Source: Lepidodermella squamata (Eukaryota; Gastrotricha). Taken from it: a stretch of 64,000 nt of DNA. The position numbers and the translations under genes are program-made. The stretch lies in NCBI GenBank assembly GCA_047495785.1, contig JBLDXI010000030.1, positions 310,001 to 374,000 of the forward strand. The letters run 5' to 3'. Below, one piece after another: positions 53,400-62,916 of this stretch. Numbering within the stretch: position 1 is the stretch's first letter; each line of letters opens with the position of its first letter. The notes under the pieces are model-generated. The model was not told where the DNA came from, ran no database searches, and saw nothing but the letters and a program-made list of their open reading frames with translations.

Positions 53400-54356
53400 A
53401 TTCGCCATTACTAAAATAGCAATAATCAACTATAAACTTCGAAATTTTAGATCAACTAACAGGAATTTTTGCCGCAAAACGTAGTTGATAGTTTGCCGAG
53501 GTTTATCCACGTCTTTACGCTTAGGCGTCTTCTCGGCGTTGTCGTTCGAACTGCTGGCTGAGGTGCCCTTTCGTTTTTTCGCCTGCGGCTCGCCGGTCTC
53601 GTCTTGAGGTTTCACTGCTCCAATACCAGCCTGTTGGGTCCGCCAATGCGACTTTTCATTGGCGACGTATTTTGCCAGATCAGCTCGAAATACATTCTAC
53701 AAGAAATTATTTGGAAAAATCCCTAAGAACTAAGTAGTTTTGATTAGTAACTCACTTCCATCTCTGTTGACAGTAAAATGTTAGGCAGCATTACTTTTAT
53801 CTCGTCGATCACTGGTTTGTAACAGGGCGAGGTCAATTCGGCGAAGCCAGTGATCTAGAATTAGCAAGAACATTATGAAAAAGATGATAACATTGTTTGG
53901 TATTAAAACCTTAGATCGAGATGGCACAGATTAAAAGAAACTCTTCTCTCTGATTAAAAAGTGTCCCGCAGCCGTAAATTTCGTGGTGAAGTCGCGTCGA
54001 CATCACGTTGATCGGGAAGCGCCAATTATCCAGGATCCGTTTTTCAGCCTTGGGTCGATTGGTAAAGCCCAACAGCTTTTCAGCAAGCTTCAAAAAAAAA
54101 TCTGGCTCAAAACTTTACGACATAAATTAATCTAACCTTGAAGAGTCCAAGCCTGCTCTTCAGCATTGTGGAAATTTCCATCAATGAGAGGTCGTAGAAG
54201 TCTTCTTCAGACAAATGATGAGCTAGAAGGAATATCGCTATAATTCGAATGGCAAAAAACATAAAAAAAATACATACCAATGAGAGCCTCGCACAGAGCC
54301 TGCCGTTGATCTACGGTGCCAAGTTCGCTAGCAGCAACCTTGGGAAAATTTTCCAT
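53400..54356 (-). CDS. Second gene of the CACTA element, possible SAM-like domain (exons partly resolved)
   Basis: Likely start ATG at 54356 (MENFPKVAASELGTVDQRQ). Exon 1 54356-54278 and exon 2 54222-54137 join in frame, giving EALIG-AHHLSEEDFYDLSLMEISTMLKSRLGLFK. This leucine-rich helical pattern resembles a SAM domain (protein or RNA interaction). It continues into LAEKLLGFTNRPKAEKRI from 54091. Later pieces are ITGFAELTSPCYKPVIDEI (ending near 53757), ADLAKYVANEKSHWRTQQ (near 53670) and a basic Lys/Ser tail (AKKRKGTSASSSNDNAEK) with a nuclear-localisation-like KKRK, ending about 53430. How these last exons join I cannot fix. Its place inside the terminal repeats and on the transposase strand suggests an accessory protein of the transposon. 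The function is inference. Confidence 0.5.
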
Positions 54357-54733
54357 GTTGAAAATGAAAAACTTGCAAAAGAAAGTTATTGTGGAATAAA
54401 CGATACGAGTCCAGGCTTTTATAGCATCCCCTTTTCCTTTTCCCCGCGAAAAATTGAGTTCATTTGGACACATCCTGGCTCACCCAGACTTGGCACGCGC
54501 CTGTTCAACGGAAAAAACAAGGACACACGAGTGATAGCTAGCAGTCGACTTATTTAGCTGCGTTGCTATTGAAGTAGCTGTGCGCTAGTTAGCAGCTTCA
54601 TCCATCTTCTTCCCAACGGCGTGAGTTATATAGCAGCTTTCCCTGTTATCTAGCAGTTTTCGATCGTGCGCTAGCTATCTAACCTTATAAATAGCGCTGT
54701 GTTAACGAGCTAGATAGCCGCTAGCTAGCCCTG

Positions 54734-54760
54734 CTAGCTATCAGCTTATTTTTACTAGTG
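54734..54760 (-). repeat. Right terminal inverted repeat of the CACTA element
   Basis: Reads CTAGCTATCAGCTTATTTTT then ACTAGTG; differs from the left repeat at one base in the A-run. Confidence 0.85.
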
Positions 54761-54884
54761 TACGTAGGGTCTAACCCATACGGTCTATCCCAGTGTCAAA
54801 TTTAGATCCAGCCATGGTCTACTTTTTTCGACTGGGGAGTGTATCAAAATTAAGTCGAAACAAAAAATGATCCCTAGGATAACT

Positions 54885-55045
54885 TAGCGGCATTTATTCC
54901 GCAGTAGTAATGGTAAACTGCCTCGCGACAATTTTCGGCCGATTCAGCTTGCTGTGCCTCCAGAGGAAGTTGGTTCCATAAATTGGGTCCTCGATAACTT
55001 GGACCTATAATATCGCTCAGAGAATCGTAAGTCGGTTTGAACATT
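54885..55045 (-). pseudogene. LINE reverse-transcriptase C-terminal relic (sister of 21620-21763)
   Basis: The minus strand reads SYRGPNLWNQLPLEAQQAES, followed by decayed sequence. It shares TGCCTC-AGAGGAAGTTG-TTCCATAAAT on the plus strand with the relic at 21680-21720. Confidence 0.6.
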
Positions 55046-55079
55046 GGTTCGAAGAGACGCGTGTCAATTGTCTCATCTT

Positions 55080-55135
55080 TAGTTTGATATGGGCCTGGAT
55101 TAATTACAGCATTTTCAATAGACCCGTGATGAATA
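55080..55135 (+). pseudogene. Trace of a P7-like gene tail
   Basis: TAGTTTGATATGGGCCTGG matches the P7 tail (AGTTTGATATGGGCCTTGG at 29736-29754). As at 21379-21611, a LINE C-terminal relic lies beside it, so both spots derive from one duplicated segment. Confidence 0.5.
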
Positions 55136-55862
55136 AAATGATTTTATTTACAATGAATTACTTTCATGTGTATATTTTTCAACGGGGTAGAATAAATCTG
55201 CTGAGGAACATTGACGAAGCGAAAATCAGGAATGAGCTCGGCAACTCCCACCTGAGCATTTCTTGATCCAGTGCAGCAATGACATACGAAACTAAGGCGG
55301 ACTAGAAGCAAGCGGCGGGAAGTCTTGAAACTTGATTCGGGGAAAGGAAATCGCTAATCTTTAGGTTAAAAGAAGGCAATCCTGGAATATATTTCAGCAC
55401 CTTCGATAACCCCGAAGAAGTTTCTTTATTCACACTTTTATTTACATTTTCAAAAAATCCATGAAACAATGTGACCACTACGGGAAGCCACCATTCTCCC
55501 AATTATTTCCCTAAAAATTCAAGAATTTCCGCAATAATTTCTTCTAACCAAGTCAAGTCATAGCCGAAAATCGAGAATGAAAATGTCTGTGCAAATCAGA
55601 AATAGCAACTTTTGATTATCCCCTCAGGTTTGGATAGCTTTTGAGAAATCCAGGAGATAATTGGATGCATCGGAAGGTGCGGGAAGCGGGAAGATTTGCA
55701 AAACCCCCGCAAACCAATAATCACGGTACTGTAATAGCTAACAACTAAACTATGCTAACATCTATTTTTGTGCTGTTAGCAATTAAAGTATGCAAGAATC
55801 TATTTTTGCTCTGCGCTCTAAGCGATAGAAACGCGTCGATTCTTACTGCAGCGAAATAAAGC
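55136..55862. other. Spacer and upstream region of P10
   Basis: Homologous to the P8 upstream region in several blocks (GAATGAGCTCGGCAA at 55230; AAATGTCTGTGCAAA at 55581, compare 39177; GCGATAGAAACG and GCGAAATAAA just before the ATG). No gene seen. Confidence 0.5.
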
Positions 55863-58800
55863 ATGAATTTTACGAAGTTTATCGTCTCTTTGCTTTTTCT
55901 CGCTTTTTCTTGCTTTGCGTTCAAGCGGACGAATTGTGTGTCTGGAATGCGACATCAGGGATCGGCGCATCCAGTAGCTGCACCTATGTCAAAACTTCTA
56001 CATCATTGAGTGCAGGGGTCAAACAAACCTTCCCTCTAGGAACGCTGGTTATTGCATATTGCTCTAACAATGCTAAGATAGCAACTACTATAAAATGTCT
56101 TGACGGCGGCTGGTGGACTAAATCTGTCACGTCGTGCGAAAGTTTCAGTAAGTTAATTTCATACCCTTCCATGAATTTCCGTGAGTATTCTCTTAACGAA
56201 GGCTCTGCTTCTCAAATCAATAACCAAACCTGCTCTTGGCCAGTTACTATGCAACCTTCACATACTTATCGTATTTCAAGCGACGACGAACAAAGCTGGA
56301 CAACCGCGAGTTCATTATCGACAATTGGTCAGTCATCGATCGTGAGAGATAGCTGCCCGTCCGGGGCCTACATTCAAACAACATGCTTAAACGGTCAATT
56401 GCTACCTGACCCGTCTGGTTTCACGTGTGGAGAGCCGACCGCTTCTCCGCCTTCAAAACTCACCGCTTTCTGGCCGCTCACTTTTGATACCCAACGCCGA
56501 GCTATCACACCTGGAACTCCGGAAATGGTCGCAATGAACGAAGTCTCTCTATCGCTGCTGGACCCTATGTACAATCAAAGTGGTTACAAGCTTGGTGGGC
56601 CTGGTCAGGGGTTGTTAAAAGCCGATGGGCTCACGCAACTCGCCGGGTCAACTTGGACCATAGCAGTTCTGGCCCCAGATTCCTATCGAGGCGACCTCGT
56701 CAGTGTTAACTACGGCTCGACGAGTAACAATGTATCGATTACTGATGGTAGCGTATTAATAGGCCTGCAGGGGACGATGAGCGCAACCAAAATCACCGAC
56801 TTCGGCTACAACAGCAGATGGTTCCTCTATATGATAGGCTATGACCAATCAGCATCTAAAACGCTTTCGGTTGCTGTTAGCATGGGAGGTCCACCTGCAT
56901 TATTCACAACATTCGTAAATCAGTCGCAGCAAGCAGGCGAAGGGGCTGTACCAACCTCAGCAGGGATTGCATTAGGTGATATCAAGTAAGTAGATTCCAA
57001 TGGCTTTCAGAATTAAATCTCTCAGCTAAGAGCATTATTATGTTCACTAAATTAGAGCTAACCCCTTGGTTATCTGTTATCTTGCTCATCTTTGAGTTCC
57101 CCGAAGGAAACCATTAAAACTAAAAATGTGTCATTTTCAGTAGTCCAACTTGATTTCTGCAAGTTTTATCAAAGAGTTTGTATTTTCATGATCAAGGTCG
57201 CCTGTCAGCGGTGAAGTAGCTTGTCTCATGAAGTTCGAGGCGTATTATTCTGACGCACAGTCGGCTGACATATTGTACCGTCAATGCATGAAAGGTTTCT
57301 GAGCATAATTTCATGAACTTCATCCAGATCAATCTTTTAATCAGCCATTTCTTCACCATCTTATGTGGACAAATCCTGCACTACTTGCGCCTGGTCTTAT
57401 GACGAGAACCTCTCAATCAATCTTGCGAATTTTCGTATCCACATTCCGGTTTTTCATACTGAACTTTAATGCTTGTAATTATTGCCAGATAAAGTCTACC
57501 GAAGAGGGGCCGCAACAATCACCCAAAATGGAATGCTAATCCGTCTAGCTGCCATGGGGCAACAGGGCGTCATATGGTCACCTATGGTAATGATTCGCCG
57601 TTGAAAAAAACTTGGATTTAAGCTTGCTCGGATGACAAATGATAAAAGGTGTTCGAAAGTTTCGAGGTACCACAAGCCTCGAGAGTTCCAATCGGGAAAA
57701 CTCAAAAAACCAGGCCGGAACCCTTTGGTCAGATAAATTGGGGGCTGAAATTACACAAACGAATCCACCACCTCGAGGATCCTACTTAATTTACTGTTGC
57801 TTTGTAAACTTTTTGAATAGGGAAACTAAACTATTTTAGCTAAATTGCCGTAAACAAGCTTTAGTCCAAGGTTTTCAACGATGCTAACAAATTGATTCCA
57901 TTTTTAGGCATTCAGCGCCTCGATTGACTTCCGCGTTGAGTATCACATTGAAATGCCGATAAGCATCATTGACCTTGAATTCTGGTTTGTCGCTAGTTCA
58001 TCTCTTGATTTGACAAGCGGATCCGATACCATCACAGCCTTCAATCTGAAGACGACCTCTTTTGCTGGCATGTTTGTCAGACGATACGCAGCGGGATATT
58101 ACCGCGCCGAATATTCCGCTAGTTTTGTGAATATCACTAAAACTACGACAGTGGCAAATAACATACCAAACTCTAGCCCTGCCGATGCAATTATTCTGGA
58201 AAAAGTCGGCAATACTTTGAACGGATTTTGCATGAGCGGTGTCAGTGTGACACATATATTCTCTGCCCCAATCGACGGCTTCAGTTCGATCACAGATGGA
58301 ATCGTTTTCGGCGTCTATGCAAAATTCAATTACGACAAAGCGCCTGGTCATACAACGGCCTATTTGTATCAAGTCAAGTTCTACACGAATGGCCCGATAA
58401 CTACAACTTCAACATCCAGCTCTACAACCACCCCGCTTGCTTCGTCCTCATCTACAGCTGCATCTTATGTTTACGAGTTGAGCATGAATTTGACGATAAC
58501 CGGGGACAAAATTGTCATACCCCAGAGTGGTGATAAAAGCAACCTTACGATCTATTCGAATCCTTGGGATGTGAGTCTTAACCAGCCGAACTCACCGTCT
58601 TACAAGGCTTTGGTTGATTTTATGATGCCACTCCTCTGGCAGCTGTCCAACAATTCTGCTCAGGCCCTGAATTGTCAAGTCATGTGGATAAACATTGTTA
58701 AGTTTCGAAAGGGCAGCATCATTGCTGACTACATTGTCGCGCTGCGCAGTTTGACGCAATTTACTGAAAGCGAAATCGCGGCTAAAGTCAGAATTGCAAC

Positions 58801-59035
58801 CGAGCGTCTTAAAGCGACTTCGGACTTGAAACTTGCAAATGGCCTTGAAACATCGCGATTGGGTGAAAACATGATTCGAGGCATAAGTGGACCACTTTTG
58901 CCGAGTGGTGATGTTACTTCGCGGACTAAACCAGCTGATAAAATGGAGAATTCACAAAATAGCGCTGCTGGGGCAAAGTGGAGCATCTTCATTCTCTTAT
59001 GCTTATTTCTCCCTATTTTTGGAAAATTCGATTAA
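55863..59035 (+). pseudogene. Paralog P10: full-length architecture, signal peptide out of frame
   Basis: Exons by homology to P8: (55863)-56147, 56202-56985, 57197-57294, 57345-57434, 57489-57586, 57908-59035. From about 55885 onward the frame is open: CVWNATS…KCLDGGWW…SC, CSWPVTM…TCLNGQL…TCGEP, LamG-like KLTAFWPLTFDT, TWTIAVLAPDSYRG, WFLYMIGYD, exon 4 SCTTCAWSYDENLSINLAN, exon 6 AFSASIDFRVEYHIEM, short Thr/Ser linker, SEA-like FRKGSIIADYIV, tail IFILLCLFLPIFGKFD. But the ATG at 55863 is out of frame: GCTTTTTCT is doubled (10-bp period at 55892-55911) and the distance from ATG to the shared TTGCTTTGCGTT is 47 instead of 36 nt. No other in-frame ATG precedes it back to a TAG at 55826. Recent inactivation, an unseen upstream exon, or an assembly error are all possible. 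Intron 1 (54 nt) is stop-free and in frame. Confidence 0.7.
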
Positions 59036-59245
59036 CTAATGTACCTAGTGACTACCTTCTAGTGATTGCTTGCTTCTTTCTTTCTCGATTAAATCGATAC
59101 TTTTATCTAAGAAACTCACTTGTATGCAATTTAACCCTTTCACGGCGGGAAGGACGATTTCGGAATTGAAAATTTGCAGAAAGTTGAATTTGATGAATTC
59201 TTGATCGCCATTTTGAGGAAGTTTGCTCTTCAATGTTGGCTATAA
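58203..59245 (+). repeat. Near-identical 1.04-kb tract shared with P8 (copy 2)
   Basis: Partner of 41332-42374. Identity ends abruptly after GTTGGCTATA at 59245; in P8 the same point is where the solitary SEA copy P8b begins. Confidence 0.85.
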
Positions 59246-59730
59246 GGTGTGGAGATCGGGACACCGATATCTTGCATGATCAGGACATACCAGCAATTTG
59301 AAAATAGTCAACCTGAGATTTATATTTCGATTTTTCGACGCTATCAAACCGGCCGAATTCGTCCTATCCGCCCAGACGTATACCGGCGGAGTGCGTGATT
59401 TTTGTGTTGCAAAAACTGTTCATTAAAAAAAGAATCGTAGAATCGTAGGTAAAACTTTCGGCAGCACACGGCGTGTCAAGAAATCTCTGCTTGCATACAA
59501 ATGAGGCTGAATGCGAGACCTAATTTATTCGTAACTTCCATAAAGCGTTTTTGTAACGAGTTTGCAATAAATAAAACAACATTTATTTCGAGGAGCCTAG
59601 CTTTTTTAATGTTGAGTTCACAACATTCCCTTTCTTTTTCAAATTAGCTTTAGTAAAACTTCGACTTCAATAGTTTTACTACGATGCCAGACAAGGAAAA
59701 GGAAATTATAAATAGGAGAAAGAACTGCGG
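59246..59730. other. Intergenic region between P10 and P11
   Basis: Contains the 80-bp dispersed repeat at 59341-59420 and an AATAAA at 59566. A TATA box (TATAAATA) is at 59707-59714. Confidence 0.5.
59341..59420. repeat. Dispersed repeat, copy 2
   Basis: Matches 22052-22139 (GGCGGAGTGCGTGATTTTTG core) in the same orientation. Confidence 0.7.
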
Positions 59731-59747
59731 TAACGAGCTGGCAAACA
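59707..59747 (+). promoter_or_regulatory. TATA box plus cluster motif of P11
   Basis: TATAAATA at 59707-59714, then TAACGAGCTGGCAAACA at 59731-59747, 97 bp before the ATG. The 24-bp spacing from TATA to motif would put the motif at the transcription start. Confidence 0.55.
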
Positions 59748-59827
59748 CACGAGGAGCATTTTCATCATCTTGTTAGAAGAAATCCCCCTGGCTCCTGGAA
59801 ATTTGAATGTTGATTTCCGCATAAAAT

Positions 59828-62633
59828 ATGCTGATGCTGTTAGCTATCTTGCAACTCATAGCGACGGCCTGGGTCGTGGAGGCCAGCGAAAAATGTAAAT
59901 GGTTAGCAGTTGCTAAATACGAGCTAATTGGGACCAGGCTGATTACCTTCAAAAACAACTGGTTCGAATATGTTACTTACTACGAGTACGACTGGGATCT
60001 GGGGACAACTCTAAATTTAGCATGCAACCAAACAATGGCTGCTACAACAGCCAAATGTTTGGGCGGTGGTTCCTGGTCTAGCCTTGTCACAGGATGCTCG
60101 AGTTTCGGTAGGTCCTGTATTTAACCTTGATATTTTTAATTATTTTCACTCTACAGTTTCGCCGGAACAGCAGAGTAACCAGACATGCAAATGGCCGGAG
60201 ACAGGCTTGTCATCTTTTCAGTATTCAGTATCTATGGACAACGAAGAAAATTGGAGCGATCTACCGCTGGCGTCGCTAACGGGAACCTTTCCAAATTGGG
60301 CGATCATTCGTAAAATCTGCCAATCTGGGTCTTACATGCAATCAACGTGTCTCAACAATCAGTTCGTCCCGAGTCCTATTTCTTTCCCTTGCGGGGAACC
60401 AACTTCAACTGCGCAGTCAAAATTAGCCGTGTTCTGGCCTTTGACTGCAGACACGGGACTTCAGCCGCTTACATCGTCTACAAACAGCTTGATGCCCTCT
60501 GGAACAGCAGCAGAGCTAACAACGAGCCTGGGGAATTTCGACGAATCTGGATACAAAATAGGCGGGGTGAATTTCGACGCGTATGCAGTACAATTTGTTG
60601 CCAACACAGTGAACGGACCCACATGGTCAGTTTCGTTCATGTTAAAAGGCGGCGCGAGAGGAGAAGTTGTGCGCATAGAAACAAGTGGCTTGTCCCATCA
60701 AATAACTTTAGAAACCGGTCAATTAGCAATTAAGCTAGCGTCTGGTACTGACTACGTTCTGAAGGATCAAGCAATTGGTTCTAGCAATGACTGGGTGTTG
60801 TTTCTCATTGCGAATGATGCGACGAACAAGAAGTTAGGTTTAACGATGTCTGGCCCTGTTTCAGCGTTCAAAAGGTTCGATACAGCTGGGGAAGGAGAAA
60901 TCGTTTCATCAGGAGGTGCTCTATACCTCGGTCAACTGTGAGTAAAATTCAATGGTTCCCAATTATTGAAACTTGTCCTTCTGTTAGCGCAACGGGCGAG
61001 GGAACGATAGCTTGTGTTATGATGTTCAAAGCGTATTATTCAGACCAAGGTGCAGGGCAACTGCTTTATCGACAGTGTCAAGGAGGTTTGTTAGATATTC
61101 TGATGAATATATCTCTAAATTTCGTATTTTCAGCGATTTCCAGGCCATCAACCGCGCAGGCGAAGACGACAGCCTACCCGGCTGGTTATTGGATCTACGA
61201 TGATAAGTATTCTGTGAACATGGCCAACCTCCGTAATTTTTTTGAAAGAAAACCCCAGCCCACCTATCATTGTTGTTCATAGATAAGCAGTATCTTCGTG
61301 GAGCCGCTGTCGTGGCACAAAATGGAATGTCTATTAGGCTGGCTCAGATGGGCCAGACCGGGGCTGTCTTATCCCCTCAGGTTAACTCATCGATTTCGTG
61401 TTATTTCATGGTATGTAGAACTTTTATTAGTCATTTCCGATGCATTGGGATTGGAGGATCGAATTTCATGTCGATATCGATTGGAGCAATACCGATGTTC
61501 AGTTCTGGCTAGCTTATAAGGATAAGTCTGTAAATCTCACCAGTGGGGATATCAACCGACTTGGAATCAGCATGAATCTCGACTACTTCAACGGATTACT
61601 GATACAGCGCAACACGAGCGGTTTCGTAATCGTGAACGTCCACAACGCTTTCGTAGCTCTACCATTGAATCAATCGCAAAAACCGATCGAAAGCAAATAC
61701 GATTGCCAGCCACAGGTTTTTATTATAGAGAAGGGAGGCTCGACCTTAACGGTATTCTGCCAAACTGGCTCAAATGCAACCCTGCTATTCAAGTGTGATG
61801 CTGGAATGTTGAACTCGATTACGACCTTCGCCATACCAGCCATTTCCGTGAATTACAAGTACCACTACATGCCTATAGTTACTATGGCATATTTGTACCA
61901 AATCAAGGTGTATATGAAGACTCCTACCACAACTACTACATCTTCTTCCACGACTTCAACTTCAAAAACCTCTGTCCCAACAACTGTATCTCCTACAGCT
62001 TCAACTTCAAGTTCAACACCAAAGACGTCCACACGAACAACCCTTTTTCCAACTTCAACTTCAATTTCAGTTTCAACGAAGTATTACAAATTTGAATATT
62101 GGGCGAACATGAGTTTGAAGATATATGGCGATAGAATCTTTATACCAGTCAAAAATTTGACCATTTTCTTCGAACCTTGGGATACAAGTCTAAGCATCTT
62201 TGGCTCAGCCAATTTCACTGTTCTAGCGACCTACTTACTACCAGCTATCCAACAGCTAATGAATGAGTCGGTTCTTGCATTGAATTGTCGCATCGTTTCA
62301 ATTGAAATCAGAAACTTTCGTAAGGGCAGTATTATAGCTGACTACATCGTTGTTCTGAGGAGTCTAACTCAACTTTCCGAGGAAGAAATAGCCGAAAAGG
62401 TTGAATTTGCTAAGTTGCAGCTCCAATCAGCGGTGGATGCTAGGCTATCGAATGAACTTGAAGCATCCCGCTTGAGGGATTTCAAAATCCAGGAGCTAAT
62501 TGGACCCGGCGGGCGTGCTGATAAGAAAGACGAAACTCCGAAAGCAAATAACCACGGAGTTCTAATTACTAACAATTATTTTGTGCTAGCATCTTTCTTT
62601 GCTCTTTCGATGCTCTTCAAGCGGCAGAAATGA
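59828..62633 (+). CDS. Paralog P11: divergent full-length CCP-LamG-mucin-SEA surface protein (six exons, 852 aa)
   Basis: Exons: 59828-60107, 60157-60937, 60988-61085, 61134-61232, 61283-61380, 61431-62633; total 2559 nt, in frame. Signal peptide MLMLLAILQLIATAWVVEA. Module 1 CKWLAVAKYEL…ACNQTM…KCLGGGSW…GC; module 2 CKWPETGLSS…KICQSGSYMQSTCLNNQF…PCGEP; LamG-like KLAVFWPLTADTG, TWSVSFMLKGGARG, DWVLFLIAND, exon 3 CVMMFKAYYSD. Exon 4 (99 nt, longest of its kind) lacks the CxxC pair. Exon 6: SFPMHWDWRIEFHVDID, YLYQIKVYMKTP, a linker of about 65 residues (TTTTTSSSTTSTS), SEA-like FRKGSIIADYIVVLRSL, tail YFVLASFFALSMLFKRQK with a basic end, so a single-span membrane anchor is more likely than GPI. 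It is the most diverged paralog, yet it keeps every phase and the 98-nt exons. AATAAA 62653-62658. Confidence 0.85.
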
Positions 62634-62916
62634 ACGAAGTTTCATTCGACGAAATAAATTATGGATCTGAATGCGACCACAATGTTCCTTGTCTATTTTA
62701 AGTTGAAGCTAGATTTTTTAATTGGTATCGAACTTTTTCCTTCGTTTTAAAATTTCAACCCTTGATTCAGAGCTGTTCACACGGAATCCCAAAGACTTTT
62801 AACGAGAAACAAATTATAGACTTGTTATGCTGCTTTGTTGTCGGCGTAGGCTGGATTACCTTGAAAAATTGCATTGCGAGCTAGAATCTATTGATGGAAG
62901 TATAGTTGAATTTCGT
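62634..62916. other. Spacer upstream of P12
   Basis: Holds the P11 poly(A) signal (62653-62658) and 5' flank shared with P9 (CTAGATTTTTTAATTGGTAT, 62710). In-frame codons from 62827 precede the chosen P12 start but add no signal. Confidence 0.5.
62800..62815 (+). promoter_or_regulatory. Upstream motif of P12
   Basis: TAACGAGAAACAAATT, identical to the P7 and P9 copies, 117 bp before the ATG at 62917. Confidence 0.5.

Larger units (their letters stand above)
47177..54760 (-). mobile_element. CACTA/EnSpm DNA transposon, 7.6 kb, near-complete
   Basis: Terminal inverted repeats of 27 bp with one mismatch: 47177-47203 starts CACTAGTAAAAA and the reverse complement of 54734-54760 starts CACTAGTAAAAA. 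CACTA termini define the superfamily. TA lies outside both ends; the usual 3-bp duplication is not clear. Subterminal regions (47204-47530, 54520-54733) are packed with GCTAGC/CTAGCTA words. On the minus strand the element encodes a six-exon transposase and, upstream, a second multi-exon gene. The interior is almost intact, so this is a candidate autonomous or recently autonomous copy. Confidence 0.85.
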
